From positions 3,038,001-3,102,000 of the forward strand of contig NZ_AP024237.1 of the NCBI RefSeq assembly GCF_016592155.1: 64,000 nucleotides of DNA, in the 5' to 3' direction. Made by a program: the position numbers and the translations under genes. Positions 34,834-43,548 of this stretch are shown piece after piece; positions within the stretch are counted from its first letter, which is position 1; each line of letters opens with the position of its first letter. This stretch comes from Mycobacterium heckeshornense. Lineage in GTDB: Bacteria > Actinomycetota > Actinomycetes > Mycobacteriales > Mycobacteriaceae. The notes beneath the pieces are model-generated. The model did no database searches and was not told where the DNA came from. It worked only from the letters and a program-made list of their open reading frames with translations.

Positions 34834-36072
34834 ATGTCGCAGCCGACAGTCCTGATCAGCGGAGCCGGGATCGGTGGACCCGCCCTGGCCCACTGGCTCA
34901 CCCGGTATGGATATCGGGTCATCGTTGTCGAGGTCGCACCGGATCTTCGTCTGGGCGGCCAGACCGTCGACCTGCGCGGTGCCGGGCGGACCGTGGTCGA
35001 GCGGATGGGCCTGATGGACCGGATGCGGGAACGCTGTCTGTATCAGAGGGGAATTGCGTGGGTGACCGCCGAGGGGCGGCGGCGCGCGGAGATGCCGGTC
35101 GGCGCATTCCACGGCAACGGCGTGGTCAGTGAATTCGAGATCCTGCGCGGCGATCTCGTCGATGTCCTCTACCAGGCCACCGCCAGGCACGTGGAATACC
35201 GTTTCGGGCAGCGCATTACGTCGTTGGAACAACACGACGACGATGTCGTGGCGACGCTGTCGGATGGCAGCACGATCCGCGCCGGCCTGGTGGTCGGGGC
35301 CGACGGCCCGCATTCTGGTGTGCGCCGGCTGGTATTCGGGCCAGAAGAGCGCTACCTTCGCCCGCTGGGCGGCTACCACGCCTGGTTCACCGCACCCGAC
35401 ACCGCTGGCCTGGATGGCTGGTTTCTGATGTATGTCGCGCCCGGCGGGCTCAATGCCTCCATGCGGCCCTCGCATGAGGCCGCTGTCGCCAAGGCCGGTT
35501 TGGCCTTTCGCTCAGATCCATTGGATTACGACCGCAGTGACCGCGACGCGCAATGCGACCTGCTGGCACAGCGGTTCGCCGGCGCGGGCTGGCAGTGCGA
35601 CGCCTTGGTCGCGGCCGCGCGCAAGGCCGACGACTTCCATTTCGATGCGTTCGCCCAGGTTCACATGGACGCCTGGTCGGCGGGACGGGTCACGCTGGTC
35701 GGTGACGCCGGCTACTGCGCATCACCGCTCAGCGGTATGGGTACCAGCCTGGCGCTGGTGGGCGCCTACGTGTTGGCCGGCGAACTCGGCCAGGCCGACG
35801 GTGCGGGGATCGGCACCGAGCGGTTGCGGGCCGCGCTGCACCGCTACCACACCGTCATGCGACCGTATGTGGATCGGTGCCAGAAGATACCCAACGGCAT
35901 CGACGGCTTCGTTCCCAAGTCCGCCTTCGATATTCGCTTGAACGCTCTGGCTATGAAGTACATGCAACGCTGGCCGTTCCGGCCCCTTGCCGAACGGCTG
36001 TGGTTTACCACCGCCGACGCTATCGACTTGCCCGACTACACAGCTTCACGCCCGGAGGCGCGTCGCGCATAG
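34834..36072 (+). CDS. FAD-dependent aromatic-hydroxylase-type monooxygenase
   Basis: 412 residues of the PHBH/UbiH class. FAD motifs: VLISGAGIGGPALAHWL near residue 6, the DG motif VVGADGPHSGVR near 150, and the GD motif VTLVGDAGYCASPLSGMG near 287. It resembles mycobacterial tetracycline-destructase/Rv1751-like hydroxylases, so it could modify an antibiotic or aromatic compound. The divergent TetR gene points to induction by its substrate. Its 3' end overlaps the opposite-strand HEAT-repeat gene by 37 bases. Confidence 0.87.
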   Translation: MSQPTVLISGAGIGGPALAHWLTRYGYRVIVVEVAPDLRLGGQTVDLRGAGRTVVERMGLMDRMRERCLYQRGIAWVTAEGRRRAEMPVGAFHGNGVVSEFEILRGDLVDVLYQATARHVEYRFGQRITSLEQHDDDVVATLSDGSTIRAGLVVGADGPHSGVRRLVFGPEERYLRPLGGYHAWFTAPDTAGLDGWFLMYVAPGGLNASMRPSHEAAVAKAGLAFRSDPLDYDRSDRDAQCDLLAQRFAGAGWQCDALVAAARKADDFHFDAFAQVHMDAWSAGRVTLVGDAGYCASPLSGMGTSLALVGAYVLAGELGQADGAGIGTERLRAALHRYHTVMRPYVDRCQKIPNGIDGFVPKSAFDIRLNALAMKYMQRWPFRPLAERLWFTTADAIDLPDYTASRPEARRA

Positions 36073-38728
36073 GCCCGCACGTCGGCGTCGCTGTCTTTGA
36101 CCGCGATGCCGAGCGCGTCCCGCGCGGCGGGTTCGTCGACCCATCGCGTGAGGGCCAACACCGCCGCCTTGCGCACGTCGGGATGCTCGTCGCCCAACAG
36201 GGGCGTCAGCCTCGGCACTGCGCTCTTAGCCGCCGCACCCGCCAGCGCCCGCGCGGCACCCTGGCGCACCTGCCAGGCCGATGACCGCGACGCTTCGTCG
36301 ACGGTCACGAGATCGCTCTCCTCGCAACCTAAATCACCCAACGCAGCGAGGGCTGCCGCCCGCACCAGCGGGTCGGTGTCGGCGACCAAAGCGCGGACGG
36401 TGTCGGCGCCGGCCCGCAGGGTGGCCAGGCCGTTGGCCGCAGCGATGCGGACTTCGCGGTTGTCGTCGCCGACCGCAGCGCCAACCCCGGCAGCGTCGTC
36501 GATCGATACCAGCGCGCGTACAGCCTCGACGCGCACCCGGTGGTCAGCGTCGGACAGTGCGCGGCGGTAGTGACCGGGGGGTGCCCTCGCGGCGCGCGGC
36601 CAGAACATGGACTGCAACTGCCCGGACAACCGCATCCGGAGAATGCAGATAAGACTGGGCCGCAACGGGTTGCGGCAAGATTTCGACAAGTTCGCGGACC
36701 CCGTCGGCCGCGGCGCGTCGGACCCCCCGGGTCGTCGTCGTCAAGGGCAGCTAGCAGCGCAGGCGCGTAGTCGGTCGGCGTGTGTTCGGTCAGGATCGCC
36801 ACCGCAGTCCGGCGCACCCGCGGGTCCGGATCGCCTAGGTAGGCCGCCAGGTCGGCGGTGCTCGGATGTTCGCATGCGAGCACTTCGGCGATGCGGGATG
36901 ATGGCGGATCGGTCGGGGCGGGCGCCTGTGGTTTCGGAGCTGTGGTGCTGGTCGGCGCCCGACCGCCGACCAGCGCCGGCTGCGGCACGACCCGCACCGT
37001 CTGATCGGCTGGCGGCAGCGTGTCCAGTCCGGCGACCGGAATGAAATACGGTGCTACCGGCCGTTTCAAAAACTGCATGTCGCCGTTGCCATCCTTGCGC
37101 AGGATGAGGTGGTAGGCCCACTGCCGGTCGTCGCGGTCGGGCAGGTCGGCGCGGTCATGATAGAGACCCCAGCGCGATTCGGTCCGTGTCAGCGAGGCTC
37201 GGGCGGCCATCTCGGCGCAGTCCCGGATGAACGACACTTCGACGGCGCGCATCAGCTCGTGCGGCGTGCGCGCCCCCATCTCGGCGATCTCGGCGCGCAT
37301 TCGCTCGAACGTGCGGACCGCGATCGACAGCTTGGCCGCGGTTTTCGGCGGCGCGACATAGTCGTTGACGAACCGGCGCAGCTTGTATTCGACCTGCGGC
37401 TGGGGCGGTCCGTCGGGGTGGCGCAACGGCCGGTAGATCAGCTCGTGGGCTTCTGCTAGCTGGTCTTCCGGAAGACGCTGCGGGGCCGGCACCTCGGCAA
37501 GAGTCGAGGCCGCCTGCTCACCGGCCAGGTCGCCGAAGACGAACGCCCCGATCATGTAGTTGTGCGGGACGCAGGCCAGGTCACCTGCGGCGTACAACCC
37601 GGGAACGGTGGTGCGGGCGTGCTCATCGACCCACACCCCGGACGCGGAATGACCTGAGCACAAGCCAATTTCGGAGATGTGCATCTCGACATCGTGGGTG
37701 CGGTAGTTGTGGCCGCGGTTGGCGTGGAAGGTGCCGCGAGTGGGCCGTTCGGTGGTGTGCAGGATGTTTTCCAGCGCGCTCAGCTTCTCGTCGGGCAGGT
37801 GCGACACCTTCAAATAGATGGGGCCGCGGGCGGACTCGATCTCGCTGCGCACCTCGGCCATCATCTGCCCCGACCAGTAGTCGGAGTCGACAAACCGTTC
37901 CCCCAACGCGTTGACCTGGTAGCCACCGAATGGGTTGGCCACATACGCGCACGCCGGCCCGTTGTAATCCTTGATCAGCGGGTTGATTTGGAAGCACTCG
38001 ATGCCCGAGAGTTCCGCGCCGGCGTGATACGCCATCGAATACCCGTCACCGGCGTTAGTCGGGTTCTCGTAGGTGCCATACAGATACCCCGAAGCGGGCA
38101 GGCCCAGCCGCCCGCACGCCCCGGTGGCCAGGATCACCGCCTTGGCACCGACAGTGACGAATTCGCCGGTGCGGGTGTGCAATGCGGCCGCGCCCACCGC
38201 CCGGCCATCGGCGACCAGCACCCGCACCGGCATCACCCGATTCTCGATGCGGATCTTCGCCCGCATCGAGCGTTGCCGCAGCACCCGGTACAGCGCCTTT
38301 TTGATGTCCTTGCCTTCGGGCATGGGCAGCACGTAGGAACCGGAGCGGTGCACGCGGCGCACCGCGTATTCGCCGCGCTCATCTTTTTCGAACTTGACGC
38401 CGTAGCGTTCGAGCCGCTGTACCATCGCGAACCCGCGGGTGGCGGTCTGGTAGATGGTGCGCTGGTTGACGATTCCATCGTTGGCGCGGGTGATTTCGGC
38501 GACGTAGTCCTCGGGTTTAGCCCTGCCCGGGATGACGGCGTTGTTGACCCCGTCCATTCCCATCGCCAGCGCGCCGGAATGGCGCACGTGCGCCTTCTCC
38601 AGCAGCAGCACGTTCGCGCCACGCTCGGCGGCCGTCAGCGCGGCCATGGTGCCCGCGGTGCCGCCGCCGATCACCAGGACGTCGCAGTCCATCCGCTCCG
38701 GTCGGGTCAGGTCGGGAATCTCCATCAT
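36036..38728 (-). pseudogene. AprA/FrdA-like flavoprotein fused to HEAT repeats, two frameshifts
   Basis: The first ~600 residues are an FAD protein of the fumarate reductase/adenylylsulfate reductase alpha class: CDVLVIGGGTAGTMAALTA (residue 15), LATGACGRLGLPASGY, and GVWVDEHARTTVPGLYAAGD. A Pro-rich linker leads into nine HEAT/PBS-lyase-type repeats with the pattern D-x-D-x-x-VR-x-A. The reading frame breaks twice: removing one base from the six-base G/C run at 36722-36727 and one from the run at 36576-36581 restores a continuous protein of about 896 residues. Either a decaying gene or homopolymer sequencing errors. The ATG overlaps the ABC ATPase stop (ATGA). Confidence 0.78.
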
Positions 38729-39465
38729 TCGGCGATCGAATGCTCCAGTGCAGCAATGACTTCAGCCCGCAATGCCGGCCTTGCCCCGGCCGTTCGTGGC
38801 GCCGGCACATCGAGGAGAGCGCGCAGCGGTTGCCCGGTTCGGCCCAGCACCGCGACCCGGTCGCCCAGCGCGAGAGCTTCGTCGACGTCGTGGGTCACGA
38901 ACACGATCGTGGTCGGATGTGTGCGCCAGGCGCCGATGAGCAGCCGCTGCATGGCGGCACGAGTCTGGGTGTCCAGCGCACCGAACGGCTCGTCCATCAT
39001 CACCGCTCGCGGCGCACCGGCCAGTCCGCGCGCCAGCTGCACCCGCTGGCGCATCCCACCCGAAAGGCTCTTGGGCAGGTAGTCGCCGAAGCCGGTCAGC
39101 CCGAGCTCGGTGATCCAGCGGTCGGCCTGGGCGCGGCGGGTGGCTCGCGGTTCGCCGCGCAGTCGCAGCGCCAGCTCGATATTGGAGCGCACGCTGCGCC
39201 ACGGCAGCAACGCATTGTCCTGGAATACCACGCCGCGCTCGCCAGAGGTGCCGGTGACCTCGACGCCGTCGGCCAGCACCCACCCCCGGTCGGGTGCCAG
39301 CAGCCCGGCCAGCGCACGCAGCACCGTCGTCTTACCGCAGCCCGATGGCCCCGTCAGCACCAGGATCTCGCCCGACCCCACGTCCAGGCTTAGCCCGTCG
39401 ATGACCGGAATCCCGTTGTAGGACAACCTGACTCGGTCCAGCTCAAGGCGCATCCCGGACGTCAT
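38725..39465 (-). CDS. NitT/TauT-type ABC transporter ATP-binding protein
   Basis: 246 residues with Walker A GPSGCGKTTVL, signature LSGGMRQRVQLARGL, Walker B AVMMDEPFGALD, and switch His in VFVTHDVDEAL. It belongs to the SsuB/TauB/NrtD class that imports sulfonates, taurine, nitrate or related anions. It overlaps both the permease and the flavoprotein gene by four bases. Confidence 0.92.
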   Translation of the reverse strand: MTSGMRLELDRVRLSYNGIPVIDGLSLDVGSGEILVLTGPSGCGKTTVLRALAGLLAPDRGWVLADGVEVTGTSGERGVVFQDNALLPWRSVRSNIELALRLRGEPRATRRAQADRWITELGLTGFGDYLPKSLSGGMRQRVQLARGLAGAPRAVMMDEPFGALDTQTRAAMQRLLIGAWRTHPTTIVFVTHDVDEALALGDRVAVLGRTGQPLRALLDVPAPRTAGARPALRAEVIAALEHSIAE

Positions 39466-40310
39466 CGCGCGTTGTCCTCACCGCGGGGCAGCCAGCGCGT
39501 CACCCGGCGGCCCACCAGTTCCACTGCCGCGGACGTGGCGAACCCGAGCACCCCGATCGTGATGATGCCGACGAACACGTGCGGGTAAGCCAGCACCGTA
39601 TAGGCCTGCCAGGTGCGATACCCCACACCGAGACGACCGGAGATCATCTCTGCCGAGATCACGCAGATCCAGGCCACGCCCATGCCCACCGAAAGTCCGC
39701 CGAACACGCCCGGCAGGATGCCCGGCAACACCACCTGGGTCAGCACGTCCCACCGGCCACCACCCATCGTGCGAACGGAGTCCTCCCAGAGGGTGGGCAG
39801 CGCCCGCACCGCGTGTCGGGTGCTGACCATGACCGGGAAATACGCCGCCAAGAACGTGATGAACACCACCCCGGCTTCGTCGGTGGGAAATAGCAGGATC
39901 GCCACCGGCACCACCGCGATTGCCGGGATCGGGCGAGCCAGCTCGGCCAACGGGCCGAGCAAGTCGCCGGCCAACCGCGACCGGCCCAGCATGATGCCGG
40001 TCGCCACACCAACGACCGCGGCTAGCCCGAAGCCGGTGAGGATGCGAACCAGCGACTGGGCCAAGTCAAGCCAGTAATCCTGAGTGCAGAGTCGGTGAAC
40101 CAGTGCCATGGTGATCTCGTCCACCGTCGGCAGGGTGTCAAAGCGCAGCCACAACCGCGCATGGTTGGCGGTGAGCGCCTGCCACAGTCCCAGCGCGGCG
40201 GCCACCGACGCCAGGCGAAGCAGCCGAGACCGCCACGGAGAACGCCCGTTTCGGGGTGGCGCAGTGACCGGCTCGAGTTCTACCGGGGCGCTGACACTGA
40301 CGGCAGTCAT
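39462..40310 (-). CDS. NitT/TauT-type ABC transporter permease
   Basis: 282 residues from the ATG at 40310, which overlaps the binding-protein stop (ATGA). About six hydrophobic segments, with the EAA loop MGGGRWDVLTQVVLPGILPG that contacts the ATPase. It is of the SsuC/TauC class. The N-terminal 40 residues are Pro/Arg-rich and cytoplasmic. Confidence 0.9.
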   Translation of the reverse strand: MTAVSVSAPVELEPVTAPPRNGRSPWRSRLLRLASVAAALGLWQALTANHARLWLRFDTLPTVDEITMALVHRLCTQDYWLDLAQSLVRILTGFGLAAVVGVATGIMLGRSRLAGDLLGPLAELARPIPAIAVVPVAILLFPTDEAGVVFITFLAAYFPVMVSTRHAVRALPTLWEDSVRTMGGGRWDVLTQVVLPGILPGVFGGLSVGMGVAWICVISAEMISGRLGVGYRTWQAYTVLAYPHVFVGIITIGVLGFATSAAVELVGRRVTRWLPRGEDNAR

Positions 40311-41674
40311 GCCGCGCCCGCCAAGGCTTGCTGGTAGTCCAACGCGACGCTGCCCGGATGCGACGCGACATAACGCTGTGCACCTGCCGGGGTATCGAAT
40401 GGCAGATACTGTTCGCCATCCTTTACCCACGTCGACCTGTCGGCGAACCAGCGGGTGCCCAGCTCGGCGTCGTGGACATAAGCCGCCCGCACGCGCGCGC
40501 CATGGGCGGTCGCGTCACGCACCGCTTTGAGCAGGGCTCCCGGGTCGGAAACTGGTCGGGTGCGCTCTGATCCGTACAGCCACAGCTCACCGCCGGTCCG
40601 CGACGGGCTGTTGAGGACGGCGACCGCCTTGCCGTAGTCGAGCTTTCGTGTGGCGAAGGCCGCACGCAGTGGCGCGTCCTGGACGAAGCCGCCGACATCG
40701 AGATCTGCGAAGTCACCGATCGATTTCAGGTATAGCACATCGTTTTTCAAGGCTTCAACCAGCGACGGTTTGAGCGTGGTGTCGAACGACGTGCCACCCG
40801 GACCGTTGTAGAGGTACACGACCTCTTGCGGCAGCCCACTGCTCTCGGCGACGATGCGGGCTGCTTCCAGCGGGTTGTCGTTGAGGAAGTCGGTGGCATC
40901 GAGCTGGGCCTGCAGGAAGGCGTCGAGCACCTCGGGGTGGGCCGTCGCGTAGGCGCGGCGCACCACCACACCGTGCAAGGTCGGGTAGTTCAGCTCGGCT
41001 CCGTCGTAGAGCAGTTTCGCCTTGCCCTGGTAGACCAGCAGGCCTGGCCAGGCCACGAACTGCGAAAGCGCTTGCACCTGACCTGATTCCAGCGCAGAAG
41101 CCCCGACCTGCGGCTGCTGGTTGAGCACTTCCACACCGGTACGGGGATTGATGCCGGCGGCGGACAATGCCCGCACCAGGGTGCCGTGACCCGCTGAGCC
41201 GACACTGGCCGACACCTTCTTGCCGGCCAAGTCGGTCATCGCTGTCGCGGTGGAATTCGGCGCCACCACCACCATGTTCAGCGCGCCCTTGGGTTGATAG
41301 CCGGTGACCGACACAATCTCGGTGCGGGCGCGCTCGTTGGCCTGCGTTTTGGAGCCGTTGATCAACATCGGGAAGTCGCCCATCGAGCCAATGTCGATCT
41401 TCTCGGCCACCATCTGCGCGGTGATCGGCGCGCCGGTGTCGTAATCCTGCCACACCACGCGGTATTTGGTACCGGTGCGCTTGGTGATGTCGGCCAGCCG
41501 GTGCTCCAGGAAGCCTTGCGCGCGCAACAGCGTGCCGGCAGTCACGGTATTGATGGTCTTGGATTGATAGCCGACCACGACGTTGACGGCGCCAGCGGAG
41601 TCCAGCGCGCATCCGGCGGCCGCCACACCGAACACAGTGGCGGCCGAGGCCAATCGGACCATGGGTCTGCTCAT
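40307..41674 (-). CDS. Substrate-binding lipoprotein with C-terminal extension
   Basis: 455 residues. The signal ends in a lipobox AAGC (Cys22). Residues 30-340 form an SsuA/TauA/NMT1-like periplasmic-binding fold (SKTINTVTAGTLLRAQGF, DIGSMGDFPMLING, ALESGQVQALSQF). The last ~110 residues go beyond the usual fold and end with YLPFDTPAGAQRYVASHPG, which resembles a NosL-type domain. The ligand is unknown; aliphatic sulfonate-like anions are the commonest ligands of this class. Confidence 0.85.
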   Translation of the reverse strand: MSRPMVRLASAATVFGVAAAGCALDSAGAVNVVVGYQSKTINTVTAGTLLRAQGFLEHRLADITKRTGTKYRVVWQDYDTGAPITAQMVAEKIDIGSMGDFPMLINGSKTQANERARTEIVSVTGYQPKGALNMVVVAPNSTATAMTDLAGKKVSASVGSAGHGTLVRALSAAGINPRTGVEVLNQQPQVGASALESGQVQALSQFVAWPGLLVYQGKAKLLYDGAELNYPTLHGVVVRRAYATAHPEVLDAFLQAQLDATDFLNDNPLEAARIVAESSGLPQEVVYLYNGPGGTSFDTTLKPSLVEALKNDVLYLKSIGDFADLDVGGFVQDAPLRAAFATRKLDYGKAVAVLNSPSRTGGELWLYGSERTRPVSDPGALLKAVRDATAHGARVRAAYVHDAELGTRWFADRSTWVKDGEQYLPFDTPAGAQRYVASHPGSVALDYQQALAGAA

Positions 41675-41689
41675 GAGATTCCCTGGTGT

Positions 41690-41917
41690 CTATCGAATCA
41701 GGTAGGGCATGTTGACGGTGACCGCATCGGTCGGGCAGCGGGCCGCACACGGGCCGCAGTACCAACACTCGTCAACGTGCATGAAAGCTTTGCCGGTCTC
41801 AGGGTTGATCGCCAGTGAGTCCAGCGGGCAGATGTCGACACAGAGCGTGCAGCCGTCGATACACAGGGATTCGTCGATCGTCACAGGGACATCGACACGG
41901 TGGGTGACCAGCGTCAT
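41690..41917 (-). CDS. 2[4Fe-4S] ferredoxin, AprB-like
   Basis: 75 residues with eight cluster cysteines: CIDGCTLCVDICP (C-x3-C-x2-C-x3-CP) and CWYCGPCAARCP (CxxCxxCxxxCP). The wider first cysteine spacing recalls adenylylsulfate reductase beta subunits. It would pass electrons to or from the flavoprotein encoded at the end of the operon. It overlaps the GntR stop by four bases and is 15 bases upstream of the binding-protein gene. Confidence 0.9.
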   Translation of the reverse strand: MTLVTHRVDVPVTIDESLCIDGCTLCVDICPLDSLAINPETGKAFMHVDECWYCGPCAARCPTDAVTVNMPYLIR

Positions 41918-42651
41918 TGTTTGCTCCTAATCAGGTTGCCGCGCATTGTGATTCGATCACCGCGCATCCTGATGTATTCCAGATCAACAGGCTGGCCGTC
42001 GTCGAGGCGGGTGAGGCGCTCCAGCATCAGCAGCGGAGCGCCGTCGGGAATCTGCAACGTGGCCGCCGAATGGGCATCGGCGGGAATGGCCTCCAATGCC
42101 AGGGTTGCTGCGCCCAGCCGCTGTCCGCTGACTTGTTCGATCAGCGCGAAGATGTCATGGGTTTCCAGCTGATGGGCGGCGACTAAATCGCCGATGTGGG
42201 GAGTGAGGTAGGTCAGATCCAGGCTGAGCGGCAGCTCGTCGAGGTAGCGCAGACGTTCAATGAACATCACCGGCTGGCCGGGCTGTACTCGCAACCGGTG
42301 GGCGACCGCCGGTGGAGCGGTCACCTGCGTCGCGGCCCGTACCTCGTTGCGGACCTCGCCGTGCCCGGTCAGCGTCTCCTTTAAACCGAGCAGCCTATCG
42401 AGGCCGTGGGCGTACTTGCGCTGCGCGATTTGTGTGCCGACCTTGGGGCCCCGATCGATCAGCCCCTCGCTTTTCAGGACGGCCAGCGCCGCACGAATGG
42501 TATTGCGAGACACGAAGAATTCCGCAGCCAACTGCTGTTCGGCGGGTAGCCCCTCGTCGTAGGCGCCGGCGTGGATCGCCTGCCGCAGCACGTCGGCGAC
42601 CTGGCGGGCACGATCGGCCCGGGGGCGATGGATCGGCAACGGCACGGTCAC
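41914..42651 (-). CDS. GntR/HutC-family regulator
   Basis: 245 residues from a GTG. The N-terminal winged helix reads LPAEQQLAAEFFVSRNTIRA and the C-terminal half is a UTRA ligand domain (PVMFIERLRYLDELPLSLDL). It is the first gene of the operon GntR-ferredoxin-binding protein-permease-ATPase-flavoprotein and is coupled to the ferredoxin gene, so it probably senses the imported compound and autoregulates. Confidence 0.9.
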   Translation of the reverse strand: MTVPLPIHRPRADRARQVADVLRQAIHAGAYDEGLPAEQQLAAEFFVSRNTIRAALAVLKSEGLIDRGPKVGTQIAQRKYAHGLDRLLGLKETLTGHGEVRNEVRAATQVTAPPAVAHRLRVQPGQPVMFIERLRYLDELPLSLDLTYLTPHIGDLVAAHQLETHDIFALIEQVSGQRLGAATLALEAIPADAHSAATLQIPDGAPLLMLERLTRLDDGQPVDLEYIRMRGDRITMRGNLIRSKQ

Positions 42652-42836
42652 GCCGACACGCTAATGCGATTCGCCGGTCGGCCCGACCGGCGTGGACGGC
42701 GACCGCGGCGCCGGTCCGCACATTGCGCCGCCCGCGTTTCCGCGGTCATCAGGCGAAAGCACTGCGTCAGCCGGCGATTACGCCACCTGCGAGGCAAACC
42801 GTGCGATTTGCATCCGGCTGAGCAGAACCCCGCGGG
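42652..42836. other. 185-base gap holding the GntR-operon promoter
   Basis: No gene is seen. It lies between the GntR operon start and the end of the PPOX gene (both minus strand), so it should contain the operon promoter and possibly a terminator. I could not pick a convincing GntR operator. Confidence 0.4.
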
Positions 42837-43505
42837 TCAGGTGAGGTAGCTCGCCAGGTAGGCCGGCGTCGGGATGGCGGGGTCGAGATCGCCGGCCGGT
42901 ATCGGCGCGCCGGCGGCCAGCCTCAGCGGCACGGTACCCGCCCAATGGGGCAGCGCGGTGTCCGCCGGCCCATCGACCGGGCCGCCGGCCCGCACTTTGG
43001 CCGAGACCTCGACCAGGTCGAGCCCCAGCACGCCGGTGGCGGCGAGTTCGCGAGTGTCGGGGAGCCGGCTATCGGCGGCTCGGCCGGGCACGACGTGATC
43101 GACAAGTGCTTGCAGCACAGCCATTTTCAGCTGTGGATCCTCGACGAGATGTGCGGTGCCGACGATGACGACCGAGCGGTAATTCACCGAGTGGTGCACC
43201 GCCGCGCGGGCCAGCACCAGGCCGTCGACGACGGTGACCGTGACGCACACGGGCAAACCCGTCGACGCCTTCGCGGCCAACATCGGACCGCTACCGGTGG
43301 AGCCGTGTATATACAGCGTCTCGCCCACGCGGGCATGCACCATCGGCAGCACGACCGGGCGGCCCGCGTTGAGGTAACCCAGGTGGCACATCAACGCCTC
43401 ATCGAGAACTTCGTGGACGGTCTCACGATCGTAGCGGGCGCGCTCTCGATAGCGGGTCGGCGTGGTGCGCGGTGTTGGCGGGTAGGCCGGCTGTGCTGGT
43501 CGCAA
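42837..43505 (-). CDS. Pyridoxamine 5'-phosphate oxidase-like FMN protein
   Basis: Up to 222 residues with the FMN-binding split-barrel fold: ALMCHLGYLNAGRPVVLPMV, LYIHGSTGSGPMLAA, and HHSVNYRSVVIVGTA. It belongs to the pyridoxamine-oxidase-like group rather than to classical PdxH. The only start far upstream is TTG (43505); a more internal start is possible. It is divergent from a MocR-type regulator with a palindrome between, suggesting a role in vitamin B6 or amine metabolism. Confidence 0.8.
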   Translation of the reverse strand: MRPAQPAYPPTPRTTPTRYRERARYDRETVHEVLDEALMCHLGYLNAGRPVVLPMVHARVGETLYIHGSTGSGPMLAAKASTGLPVCVTVTVVDGLVLARAAVHHSVNYRSVVIVGTAHLVEDPQLKMAVLQALVDHVVPGRAADSRLPDTRELAATGVLGLDLVEVSAKVRAGGPVDGPADTALPHWAGTVPLRLAAGAPIPAGDLDPAIPTPAYLASYLT

Positions 43506-43525
43506 CGGGATTGACTTCCCATCTT

Positions 43526-43537
43526 TGTACTAGTACA
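43526..43537. promoter_or_regulatory. Candidate MocR operator palindrome
   Basis: TGTACTAGTACA is a perfect 12-base palindrome in the gap between the divergent MocR and PPOX genes, 11 bases before the MocR GTG. A related half-site, CAGTACAGTACA, lies at the very start of the MocR gene. Direct or inverted GTAC-type sites are typical of MocR-family targets. Confidence 0.55.
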
Positions 43538-43548
43538 TAATTGTTTTT

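Noticed and set aside
36560..36740. Programmed frameshifting in the flavoprotein-HEAT gene
   Set aside because: There are two shifts in the same direction at plain G/C runs, with no slippery heptamer or stimulatory hairpin seen; error or decay is simpler.
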